NCBI GenBank assembly: GCA_022072225.1
Contig: JAJVIC010000009.1
Coordinates: 1 to 64,000 of the forward strand
Direction: 5' to 3'
Length of the DNA: 64,000 nt
Source of the DNA: Bacteroidia bacterium
GTDB taxonomy: Bacteria; Bacteroidota; Bacteroidia; SXHM01
Shown: positions 53,278 through 61,245 of the stretch, in pieces
Layout: every line of letters starts with the position of its first letter
Numbering within the stretch: position 1 is the stretch's first letter
The notes under the pieces: generated by a model
What the model was told of the DNA's origin: nothing
The model's database searches: none
The model's input: the letters and a program-made list of their open reading frames with translations, nothing else
Made by a program: the position numbers and the translations under genes

Positions 53278-55737
53278 TTACATTTTCAAAAACCCCAACT
53301 CATATACCATGGGCTGCAATTTTTCTGTTAATGCTTTGTAGGCTTCTTCAAAGGGTTTAAAGTTAACGGGGGCATAATCGCTGTCGCTGTTGCGGGCTTG
53401 CAGGGCTTTGCGTATTTGATACCAACCTACATCGGGGCGGTTTAGTTTTAGTTCATCGCGCACGTTGCGGGTATCGGTGTGGGCGAAGTAGGCTTGCCAT
53501 AATACCTTGCCTTGTTTTAATACTTCTTGTGCTTCTATACTTAATTGGTCTTTGTATTTAGGATAAGGGGATTGCTTCGCTGCGCTCGCAATGACGGACT
53601 GCTGGCTCGCATCCGATAGCGATCGGATGACGGGCAGGCTATTTAAATACTGCACCATAAAATCACTTTCAAATCTGTCGGGGGCATTTACCTCGGCTTC
53701 GGTATAGGGTATAAAGTGGTTGACTATGCTCCATTTTTTACCGTTCCATTCTAAATCATTGGCGCTGGCGGTTACGTTTTTACCATTAAACAGCATCCAT
53801 AGTAAACAATCGCTTTTAAATTCTTCGGATAATGGTTCAGTAGGTTGTAAGAATTGGTCATTATGATTTATCCAAGTATGTTTAATTAATAAACGAACTG
53901 TAAATACTATTGCAATTTTCCATAGGTTATCAGATGTAATGTAAAACCCATTCCCTCCATTATATACAGATGAAAATAGCACAGTCTGTTGACCTGAGTG
54001 TTGTAAATCATTGCTATTACAATACATATAACCAATCGAATTATCAATCCAAGCAGAAACCTTTACTTTCCCTTCTTGTGGATGAATAGCATTTTTCAAT
54101 GGAATGTTATTGCTATTTGTTTTTAAACGTGGCAGCCACTCATTTAAAAATTGAGTTTTGGGAATATTGTAAAAACTTTTTTCACCAATTGCTTTAGCAT
54201 CTTTATTTATGACTTCAGTATTAATTTCAATAATAGGTTGCTTTTTACCTTGTTGGTCTGTTTTCCAAACTAAGAAGCCAATTGGAAATGTTCCACTTAA
54301 GCCATCAAATGCTTTACTATGAACTACAAATCCACCTAAATATTTTGCATTCCATTTTGCTCTAAATTTTTCAAAATTAGAAGCGTTGACATATTTCAAA
54401 GTACTGAACATTGCAACAGTAGCTGTTGGTATTTCTTTAGATACTCTTGCTAAAAACTGAGTGAACAGTTCACGGGCTGCAAAACCATAATCATCCATCA
54501 TTTTGGAAATTCTTGTATTTGCAACATCTGTTTTTCCTGCTTTACCTGCGGAGTTTGCAGCCTCCGCATAAGGCGGATTAATCAGCACCAAAATCTTTTT
54601 GCCTTGTGCAATGGCATCGCGCAGGCCCTGCGGTATTTTATTGGTAAGGGTGTAGTCTATTTCTCCGCTGTCGGTTATATCATCGTTCAGGTAATCGTAT
54701 TGAAAGCGGGTAGCGGCTACGCAGGTTTTGGTGGCGTGCATAACGTCCACATCGGCAGCATCCAGCGTGCTCATATAAATATTGCGCGGGTTGCTGTGTT
54801 TTACTTCCAGGTTGCCTACTCCGCAGCACATATCCCACACTATGTAATTCTTTTGCCAGTTGTTGCCCAGCGTTTCGCTCAGCTTATCGTAGGCTTTGTC
54901 CACTACATTTAAAGGGGTGTAGTAAGCGCCTTTAAAGCTGCGCTCGTCCAGCGGTATAAGGCTGTCGCGCCTTTCCAATAAATAGTTGCGGTATTCTTCT
55001 TTTGGCGGGCGGTGGTATATTGCCCAAAACTTGCGGTAGCCTTCTTTGTTGCCCAGCTCATACAGCTTGCCACCCAAACTAAAAACGGGTGCGTTGTTTT
55101 TATGCAGCAGTTCGGCAGGCAGTTTATCATGCGTGGCTATGGTGCCATCACTCATAATGTCGGCAAAAAATAACAATGCGTAATCTTCTTCTTTTACGCC
55201 TTGTATTTCGCGGCCTATTTCTTCAACCCATTTATCAAACACCTGCTTTAAATTATCGGGTGTTATCTGTGTCCTTATTATATCGCCATTTTTTATGGCG
55301 TTTTTGATGGTGCTGATAAACTCTTCTTCGTGCGTTTCAATTTTAAAAGAAACAAAGTAGGTGCCGATGTATGCCGATACGGCATCCAGCGCCTCTTGTG
55401 TATAGCCGCTTGCATTTTTGCCCCACTTGATTGTTTTCTTTTCAAGAAAAGGTTTTACATCAGCCGTTTTCATAATGGCTGCTTTCTGCGTATCAATAAC
55501 ACAGAGAAAGGGCGGCACGGTTTCGCCCTTATTCAATGCCTGCTGCACGTAGTGCATCAGTTGGGTAAACATGGCGTAGGTGCTGTGTTTGTAACCCTCC
55601 TTTGCCTCAAACCATATCTCCTTGGTTTGTATATCCAACAGGTTTTTGCTGTAGTCTTTTAACCCCAATGCCTTTATATAGGCATCCTTTACATCTTCTT
55701 CGCTGCGGGCGAGTTGTAGTTTCTGGTAGAGGGTCAT
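53278..55737 (-). CDS. Type IIG restriction-modification enzyme (Eco57I-like)
   Basis: This 819-residue fusion combines an N-terminal PD-(D/E)xK nuclease with an N6-adenine methyltransferase and a target-recognition region. The nuclease motif is D35 followed by E44-A-K46 in LLDIQTKEIWFEAKEG. SAM motif I is VWDMCCGVGNLEVKH and motif IV is LINPPYAEAANSAG. The C-terminal third should read DNA. At about residues 710-730 the peptide SQQSVIASAAKQSPY is the translation of an intergenic repeat inserted in frame. A small HTH gene diverges from its start. Confidence 0.85.
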   Translation of the reverse strand: MTLYQKLQLARSEEDVKDAYIKALGLKDYSKNLLDIQTKEIWFEAKEGYKHSTYAMFTQLMHYVQQALNKGETVPPFLCVIDTQKAAIMKTADVKPFLEKKTIKWGKNASGYTQEALDAVSAYIGTYFVSFKIETHEEEFISTIKNAIKNGDIIRTQITPDNLKQVFDKWVEEIGREIQGVKEEDYALLFFADIMSDGTIATHDKLPAELLHKNNAPVFSLGGKLYELGNKEGYRKFWAIYHRPPKEEYRNYLLERRDSLIPLDERSFKGAYYTPLNVVDKAYDKLSETLGNNWQKNYIVWDMCCGVGNLEVKHSNPRNIYMSTLDAADVDVMHATKTCVAATRFQYDYLNDDITDSGEIDYTLTNKIPQGLRDAIAQGKKILVLINPPYAEAANSAGKAGKTDVANTRISKMMDDYGFAARELFTQFLARVSKEIPTATVAMFSTLKYVNASNFEKFRAKWNAKYLGGFVVHSKAFDGLSGTFPIGFLVWKTDQQGKKQPIIEINTEVINKDAKAIGEKSFYNIPKTQFLNEWLPRLKTNSNNIPLKNAIHPQEGKVKVSAWIDNSIGYMYCNSNDLQHSGQQTVLFSSVYNGGNGFYITSDNLWKIAIVFTVRLLIKHTWINHNDQFLQPTEPLSEEFKSDCLLWMLFNGKNVTASANDLEWNGKKWSIVNHFIPYTEAEVNAPDRFESDFMVQYLNSLPVIRSLSDASQQSVIASAAKQSPYPKYKDQLSIEAQEVLKQGKVLWQAYFAHTDTRNVRDELKLNRPDVGWYQIRKALQARNSDSDYAPVNFKPFEEAYKALTEKLQPMVYELGFLKM
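53568..53629. repeat. Dispersed repeat inside the restriction-modification gene
   Basis: GATTGCTTCGCTGCGCTCGC followed by AATGACGG (53568-53597) and then the hairpin CATCCGAT AGCG ATCGGATG (53610-53629). Elements of this type are usually intergenic; here they are read in frame as VIASAAKQS and following residues. A related copy lies at 57226-57319. Confidence 0.8.
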
Positions 55738-55802
55738 TAAAGTAGTGCAGATTATTTACAACAAACATATAGAATATGTTTTAACTGTTTAAGGGTTGCT
55801 TA

Positions 55803-55860
55803 ACAGGTTTTCAACAACCTGTATAAAAAAATATTTTTAAAAAATTCGGTTTAAACCGAA
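55803..55860. promoter_or_regulatory. Operator-like palindromes between the RM gene and the HTH gene
   Basis: A perfect 16-base palindrome TTCGGTTTAAACCGAA lies at 55845-55860, and ACAGGTT / AACCTGT with a 6-base spacer at 55803-55822. Both lie in the 175-base divergent region between the RM start (55737) and the HTH gene start (55913). They are good candidates for binding sites of the HTH protein. Confidence 0.75.
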
Positions 55861-55912
55861 CAATTCTGTTTTTGCCTTGGTCAATATTTGCCCAAACCAA
55901 AAACATAAAACT

Positions 55913-56194
55913 ATGCTGCCTGAACATGAAATTAAACTTGAACAAGAGCGTGTAAACAAAGAACTGAAAACCATGATTACCGACAAATTGAAAGACCTTG
56001 GCTGGAACAATGCTGAATATTCAAAGGTAACGGGCAAATGTCCTTCAACCATTTGTGAGGTTATTAATAACGAAAAGACGCATGATACAAACACCTTAAT
56101 ATTCTATTGTTATTATTTAGGTATTCGTATTAAAGTTTCGGGCGAGAGCCATAACTTCATTGGATTTACTCCTGAAAGAAAAAATCTGAATTAA
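55913..56194 (+). CDS. Small HTH protein, possible controller of the type IIG enzyme
   Basis: This protein of 93 residues starts at the ATG at 55913 (an upstream in-frame TTG lies in the promoter region). It is a helix-turn-helix protein of XRE-like layout: DLGWNNAEYSKVTGKCPSTI followed by CEVINNEK. The layout of small gene, divergent RM gene and palindromes between resembles controller (C) proteins of restriction-modification systems. It may instead be an unrelated regulator. Confidence 0.7.
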   Translation: MLPEHEIKLEQERVNKELKTMITDKLKDLGWNNAEYSKVTGKCPSTICEVINNEKTHDTNTLIFYCYYLGIRIKVSGESHNFIGFTPERKNLN

Positions 56195-56231
56195 TCAATG
56201 GATTTTTTTTTGTCGCTTTTAAATAACATTC

Positions 56232-56546
56232 ATGATTTCATTTATTACAAAAATGATTTCACTCATTACAGAAATGATTTCACTTATTACAGAAATGATT
56301 TCACTCATTACAGAAATGATTTCACTCATTACAGAAATGAGTTCACTTATTACAAAAATGAGTTCACTTATTACAGAAATGAGTTCGCTCATTACAAAAA
56401 TGAGTTCACTTATTACAAAAATGAGTTCGCTCATTACAAAAATGAGTTCGCTTATTACAAAAGTGAGTTCACTGATTACATAAATGAACTCTGTGATAAC
56501 AAAAATTCAGGCATTCATTATGTGAATGAGTTCACTGATAACAACA
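56232..56546. repeat. 21-bp tandem palindromic array 2 (about 15 units)
   Basis: Units of exactly 21 bp begin at 56232, 56253, 56274, 56295, 56316, 56337, 56358, 56379, 56400, 56421, 56442, 56463, 56484, 56505 and 56526. The first five read ATGATTTCA-type, later ones ATGAGTTCA-type; unit 56505 is degenerate. Units 56379 and 56421 show the dyad ATGAG TTCG CTCAT plus linker TACAAAA. The array is open in several frames on both strands because 21 is a multiple of three, giving heptads such as MISLITE and MSSLITK. It ends 43 bases before the ATG of the second fn3-like gene. Confidence 0.92.
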
Positions 56547-56589
56547 AACAAACACTAAACATCAATTATTAATTAAAAACCAAAAAACC

Positions 56590-57222
56590 ATGAAAAAAAG
56601 CTGGGTAGTAGCACAAAACCTGCAAAAGAAAAATCCTATAGAATTAAAAGAGTATGGCGAAGAAGTAGTAGCCATGGTAGGAGCAAGTCCTTATTTTATG
56701 ATGCCTAATCCTGTACCAAGCGACCCACCGCTGATGACCATTACTACAGACCTTGCTGCATTGGATGCCGCTATATCGGCTGTAGGAGGCGGGGTAACCA
56801 AAACCGATGTCATACGCGAAGCAGCTTTTACGGTTGAAAATGATCTTAACCGGTTGGGCTTGTTTGTGCAAATAACTGCTAACAGGCCTGACAACCTGCT
56901 TATAGGTGATGTTATTATTCATGCTGCCGGCATGGAATATAAAAGATCAGCGCTGCCTAAACCGCGTGTGTTTGCTGTTATAAACAGTCCGGTGCAGCAA
57001 ACCGATGTTATAGCCCGTACGGTAAATGCAGGAGGCCGTGCTGCTTATGAGTGGCAATTTAAAAAAGCTAACGAGGTAAACTGGCAACCGGGTATAATAA
57101 CCTTGCAGGCTACCTTTACCTTTACCGGTCTGCAAAGCGGAACCCGTTACCAGTTCAGGGTAAAAACAGTTACAAAAAACACAACCAATATGAGCCAGGT
57201 ACTGGAATTGGTGGTGATGTAA
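56590..57222 (+). CDS. Small fibronectin-III-like protein, paralogue 2 (array-associated)
   Basis: This 210-residue protein is the paralogue of the one at 1135-1770. It begins MKKSWVVAQNLQKKNPIELK and ends SQVLELVVM. The helical N-terminal part (residues 1-118) is followed by one fn3-like domain with KPRVFAVINSPVQQTDVIAR, AYEWQFKKANE and LQSGTRYQFRVKTVT. About half of aligned residues are identical to copy 1. No signal peptide. It is followed by a repeat element and the unknown gene at 57355. Confidence 0.85.
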   Translation: MKKSWVVAQNLQKKNPIELKEYGEEVVAMVGASPYFMMPNPVPSDPPLMTITTDLAALDAAISAVGGGVTKTDVIREAAFTVENDLNRLGLFVQITANRPDNLLIGDVIIHAAGMEYKRSALPKPRVFAVINSPVQQTDVIARTVNAGGRAAYEWQFKKANEVNWQPGIITLQATFTFTGLQSGTRYQFRVKTVTKNTTNMSQVLELVVM

Positions 57223-57225
57223 CAC

Positions 57226-57319
57226 CGTCATTGCGGGCGAAGCGAAGCAATCTCACAATCAGAAGCAGTACTACGATTATGAGATTGTTTCACCCCGCAG
57301 TAAACGGGGTTCGCAATGG
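57226..57319. repeat. Dispersed palindromic repeat
   Basis: GTCATTGCGGGCGAAGCGAA and the complementary GGTTCGCAATGG bracket an internal AATCTCA / TGAGATT pair. It belongs to the same family as the element inside the RM gene (53568). The in-frame ATG at 57316 lies in this repeat, so the gene behind it is better started at 57355. Confidence 0.75.
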
Positions 57320-57354
57320 CAATTTCAATTACTAATTTTCAAAAACCATCAACC

Positions 57355-58032
57355 ATGAACTTCCAAAATCCCTACAACACCCTTGGGCCGCAACTGAAAA
57401 CCGCGCTCGATTATATTATTGCCAACCTGCCGCTAAGCCCAACTTTTGAAAACCTGAACAACACACTGTTTGATGCCTTGTTTGGCAACAACCCGCCCAG
57501 CGACAGCCTGGCAATAGTATATGCCAAATCGGTATTGCCGAATGTGTATAACGGGTATACGGCAGAGGCTGCCACCCTTAGCGTAGTCGAAGGGCATTTA
57601 AATAAGTACCCTGATAAACAGTATAAAATTATCTACTACCTGCTTAGAGAAATCTCAACCACCCCCACCGAAGCCATTCCGCAACTGCTTAATGCTACCG
57701 ATGAAAAAATTGCCACCTCGGGATTAACCTTTGCTGAACAAACACCTTTATTTGTAGCCACCGCCCTGGGCAAAGCCGTTTATGAATACTGGCTGCTGCA
57801 TATACCGCAGCCCAGCGCATGGGCGGCCTACATGGTTAATCCCGGTATTACCCCGCAGGCAATGGACGCACTTAATTATAACAATGTAAACTCCTGGGTA
57901 TCGGCTGCCATGGAAGGTGCATTGTCAGGATGGGGTTCCATTAACCTTCCAAAAATTGATTTTGTGGATATGACAGCAGCAAATATTGCCGGTATCGGCA
58001 TGGCAGCAGGTAAGGTGGTGTTTAAGTGGTAG
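57355..58032 (+). CDS. Unknown protein downstream of the array-associated gene
   Basis: This soluble protein of 225 residues starts at 57355 (MNFQNPYNTLGPQLKTALDY). It is mainly helical, with no signal peptide or known domain. The C-terminus is Gly/Ala-rich (AANIAGIGMAAGKVVFKW). Residues TLSVVEGH (bases 57577-57600) are the translation of the repeat CACCCTTAGCGTAGTCGAAG that elsewhere is intergenic. It probably shares a transcript or control region with the fn3-like gene 132 bases upstream. Confidence 0.65.
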   Translation: MNFQNPYNTLGPQLKTALDYIIANLPLSPTFENLNNTLFDALFGNNPPSDSLAIVYAKSVLPNVYNGYTAEAATLSVVEGHLNKYPDKQYKIIYYLLREISTTPTEAIPQLLNATDEKIATSGLTFAEQTPLFVATALGKAVYEYWLLHIPQPSAWAAYMVNPGITPQAMDALNYNNVNSWVSAAMEGALSGWGSINLPKIDFVDMTAANIAGIGMAAGKVVFKW

Positions 58033-58033
58033 C

Positions 58034-58169
58034 AACCTCACCCTCTTATCCCTCTCCTTAGAGGAGAGGGAAGCAGAGACACCTTACACCAGATGAAAAA
58101 AACAGGCAGATTGTGTGCTCGCGGTTGCCGTTCCCCTCTCCTCTAAGGAGAGGGGTTAGGGGTGAGGTT
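58034..58169. repeat. Element with long inverted ends between two convergent genes
   Basis: AACCTCACCCTCTTATCCCT (58034) and its inverted partner ending GGGGTTAGGGGTGAGGTT (58169) enclose a core with an inner TCTCCT / AGGAGA pair. Arms of about 37 bases have few mismatches. It looks like a mobile or terminator-like intergenic repeat rather than a gene. Confidence 0.75.
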
Positions 58170-58181
58170 TACAAGAACCCC

Positions 58182-59156
58182 CTACTTTTTATTCTTATGC
58201 TCCTTAAAACTTTTAACAATAGCCTCTATTACCGGCTGCTGAATTGGTTCATACTCGCAAGACATTTCGTATGAAACAGTGCGGATTAGTTTAGGCGAAA
58301 CCTCTATCAGATAACGAAACTTAGTACGGCAATAATCTTTCTTTTTGTCTTCAGTTGAACCTTTCAGTAAGGCAGCTTTATATCCGTCAATAGTCATTTC
58401 TTCCAGTACCGCATTTTTAGGATTTAGCTTTTTAAATTCTTTAAATTCTGTTTTGAGTAAATCTGCAAAAGGCGGATTAGGATCTGTTCCGTATGCTCCC
58501 TGCTTTATCTCACTGAAATAGATGGATAATCCTGCCGGGCTCATAAGAATGGGCGTAGTAATTGTATAGTACAAAAAGCTGGAAGCAGCAGCTGTTACCG
58601 AAAACTCGGTGCTTCGGCCCAAATCATAAGAAATATCATAACTTGCCATTTTGTGTGTAAGTGTTTGCAGGGCTTTTTCGTTTTTAGGCTGTTGCTGCAT
58701 TTCATCTTCTATGCGGTAAACCATTTCAAACTGAAATACAAAAGCATTGCCCGCTTCCTCCACTTTATGACGTCCGTTGTCAAACATAATGTACAGGTGT
58801 GCATAGGTATTACCAGCGTCTTTTTCAATCTCTATCAAACCGGGCATTATATATCCGTTTACATTAAAGGGGCGCGATTGCACCGTTTCGCCCAGTTGCT
58901 TGAAAGCGTCTTCCATATCACCTATTACCCTGCCTGCCGAAAGTTTAGTTTCTATTTCGCGTATAATAAAAGAATTGGTGCCGCTTTTATAGCGGTGTGT
59001 TCTTTCAGACTTAGTGTTTGGGTCCGTTGGCAAAGGTTGCCTGGTCATACCCTCGGGCAGCGATATTTTAAAATATTCGTTTTCAAAAACCTCCTGTGCC
59101 TTAAGCGTAAAACAAAGTAACAGCGCTGCAAATGAAAGTGTAATTATTTTTTTCAT
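58182..59156 (-). CDS. Secreted protein of unknown function (324 aa)
   Basis: This exported protein has a signal peptide ending at LKAQE (residues 1-21). The mature part is alpha/beta with a possible PsbP-like start (FENEYFKISLPEGM). No catalytic motif is recognised; the C-terminus is a Lys/His-rich tail. It stands between the long inverted element and the 452-residue gene. Confidence 0.65.
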   Translation of the reverse strand: MKKIITLSFAALLLCFTLKAQEVFENEYFKISLPEGMTRQPLPTDPNTKSERTHRYKSGTNSFIIREIETKLSAGRVIGDMEDAFKQLGETVQSRPFNVNGYIMPGLIEIEKDAGNTYAHLYIMFDNGRHKVEEAGNAFVFQFEMVYRIEDEMQQQPKNEKALQTLTHKMASYDISYDLGRSTEFSVTAAASSFLYYTITTPILMSPAGLSIYFSEIKQGAYGTDPNPPFADLLKTEFKEFKKLNPKNAVLEEMTIDGYKAALLKGSTEDKKKDYCRTKFRYLIEVSPKLIRTVSYEMSCEYEPIQQPVIEAIVKSFKEHKNKK

Positions 59157-59290
59157 AAAAAATCAGGGATAAGTAACAGGGTTCGTAACGTTGCTAAGGT
59201 ATTGTTTAATTTAACAATGTGTATTGAATTTGTGCAAATTACCCTGGTTTAGCAATTTGCTTTATAGTTAAACGGAATACCACAGCCTGT

Positions 59291-60649
59291 TTATTTAGGC
59301 GCAGTAATGGTTTTAAACATGGCTTTTAAAAAATCCATACATTTTTGCTCATCTTCCGGATTTAGTCCTTTAAATGCCGAAATATCTTCGGGCAGGGGTT
59401 TATTAACACCGTATTTTGCTTTTTCAAAGCTTGCGGTGCATTGTATAATTTTATCATCGGGCTGCTGAATCATATAATATACACGGTAAGCAGAATGAAC
59501 ATCTGTTGTTTTTGAGCCCGGCTCATTATAAATTACAGTAGGGTAATTAAAGGCATATATTTCACCTTTCAGGCCTTCGGCAGTAGTAACATATTCTGAT
59601 TTTGTAATTGTTTTCAGCCATTTGCTTTTCCATTCATCCGGACTAAGGTCCTTGCCGTTTACGTTTAAGTATTTCCAGAATTCGTTATAGATAAGATTAA
59701 TAATCTGCTGTTTTTTATTTTCAATAGTTCCGGGGTTAAGAGCAAGTGTTATTTTTATACTGCTTGGAAAAGAAACAAAATCAGGAAAGGTTAACTTCAG
59801 TTTGTTCAACTCATCACCGTAAAGAGAAATGGTGCTGCCCAATACATTTTTCTTGTTACCCGTCCATTTAGGATTTACTTTCATGGTAATTCCGTATTGC
59901 GTAAAAACCTGTGTCAGTTGCTGGACAGGGGTTTTAAACAAATCGGATAAATCGTCATTTCCGGCACTCTTTGATTCGGTAAAAAGATCATCAAAAACAG
60001 GTGTTGATTTAATAATATAATCATCAAACATCACTTCCTGATAGCCATTAATAAAAGGCTTGAAGCAATATTTTTTAGTAGTGTAATGTTGTAGGCTAGG
60101 GGGATAAGCTTCGTTTACTTTTTTAATCAGCTGGTCGTTGATGTAAAATGAAATTACATTATTGTTCAAAACCAATTTCAGTTTATTGTCAGCCTGTCCT
60201 GTTTTTACTGCGGGGTGCGGCTTCCCGTTTGAAGAAGCTTCAAGTAACCACTCCTTTCCAAGAGGTTTTGTCATAATTTTATATGAGCCATCCGGCTTTA
60301 TCTCTAATCTGAAAGGTAAGTATTCAATACCAAAACCGGTGTTAGATGTTACACCAATGTCTTTTACCCATTGTGCTGTTACTTCGCCCGAAAAATAGCG
60401 GGTATCAATTACATAATAGTCAAATTCATCTTTGGGTTGTGTTTTTTGGGGTGAATAAACAGGTCCATAGTTTTGGTCTGAAGAAACTATCATCTTGCCT
60501 TTTTTAAATTTCACACCATTAGTAGTAACTGTCCACTTATCACCGGTATCAAAATGGTCTTCGTACAATATATTTTGTCCAAGCACATTGTTGAATAATG
60601 CAGTATTTAAAACAATAAGCAGCAGCGGTAATATGTAATGTGGTATCAT
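59291..60649 (-). CDS. Secreted protein with N-terminal jelly-roll-like domain (452 aa)
   Basis: This exported protein has a signal peptide of about 24 residues (ending near VLGQ). Residues about 25-210 are beta-rich with LYEDHFDTGDKWTV and FYINDQLIKKV-type strands, similar to concanavalin-like lectin folds. The C-terminal half is alpha/beta and includes KGEIYAFNYP and a late FLKAMFKTITAPK. No family confirmed. The pattern resembles secreted proteins beside stress or lipid functions in Bacteroidota. Confidence 0.65.
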   Translation of the reverse strand: MIPHYILPLLLIVLNTALFNNVLGQNILYEDHFDTGDKWTVTTNGVKFKKGKMIVSSDQNYGPVYSPQKTQPKDEFDYYVIDTRYFSGEVTAQWVKDIGVTSNTGFGIEYLPFRLEIKPDGSYKIMTKPLGKEWLLEASSNGKPHPAVKTGQADNKLKLVLNNNVISFYINDQLIKKVNEAYPPSLQHYTTKKYCFKPFINGYQEVMFDDYIIKSTPVFDDLFTESKSAGNDDLSDLFKTPVQQLTQVFTQYGITMKVNPKWTGNKKNVLGSTISLYGDELNKLKLTFPDFVSFPSSIKITLALNPGTIENKKQQIINLIYNEFWKYLNVNGKDLSPDEWKSKWLKTITKSEYVTTAEGLKGEIYAFNYPTVIYNEPGSKTTDVHSAYRVYYMIQQPDDKIIQCTASFEKAKYGVNKPLPEDISAFKGLNPEDEQKCMDFLKAMFKTITAPK

Positions 60650-60719
60650 ATTGTAGTAATTAATTGGTTAACCAAATGTAAAAAAATACACTCACTCGCA
60701 AAGCAGAAAGTGCAAGTAA

Positions 60720-61106
60720 TTATCGCAGTGTATCAGGCTTGCTGCGGTAATGCCTTACAGCCACCACCGCCACCACCAGAAACGGAACAGCCGAAAAAAA
60801 TATCTTATAGTTCAGCGACAGTACTCCTATGGCAAATACCAATACCAGCAGCAAAGCCAGGCATCCCATGCCGATATAAGTAAGCACCTTGTTGGGCGGG
60901 TTTTGTAACAATGTAATCAGTAAAATAACCTGTCCCGCAAAAGGAACCACCGTAAAAGGATGAAGCACCGAAAGCGGGTCGCTAAACAGTTTGGAAAAAA
61001 TTTCAGCCTCAACCATGAACAGAAATGAATGACTGTCGGTACCCCATTCCAGATAGCCGAACAGCGAGGTTATAATAAGCAGAAAATTCAGGAGCTTGCT
61101 TTTCAT
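60720..61106 (-). CDS. Small four-helix membrane protein
   Basis: This 128-residue protein has four hydrophobic segments (residues about 5-20, 50-65, 78-95, 100-117) with a Phe/His-rich first loop. Its N-terminus MKSKLLNFLLIITSLFGYLE is typical of a small inner-membrane protein. Function unknown. Confidence 0.62.
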   Translation of the reverse strand: MKSKLLNFLLIITSLFGYLEWGTDSHSFLFMVEAEIFSKLFSDPLSVLHPFTVVPFAGQVILLITLLQNPPNKVLTYIGMGCLALLLVLVFAIGVLSLNYKIFFSAVPFLVVAVVAVRHYRSKPDTLR

Positions 61107-61245
61107 AAAGCTAAGGTAGCAAATTCAGCAGTAATAAATGTTCGGTTTGTTGCCTGTGTTATTTTATTGTAAAGAAAAAGCAATACGCATTATATCCTCT
61201 TTTTTGTTTGCTCCTAATCTTTAACTTGCAGCCGCAAACGCCACC

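Noticed and set aside
56198-56572. Open frames through array 2 on both strands (heptad peptides such as MISLITE or HYRNEF)
   Set aside because: The frames stay open because the repeat is 21 bp long. No signal, no ribosome site, several frames are open at once, and the units are palindromic. The repeat itself is the feature.
57316-57354. Upstream start codon for the unknown gene behind paralogue 2
   Set aside because: It lies inside a dispersed repeat; the ATG at 57355 has the same leader context as the fn3-like gene.
47680-61106. Prophage or integrative element covering the accessory region
   Set aside because: No integrase, structural phage gene, conjugation gene or flanking attachment repeat is visible in the window.
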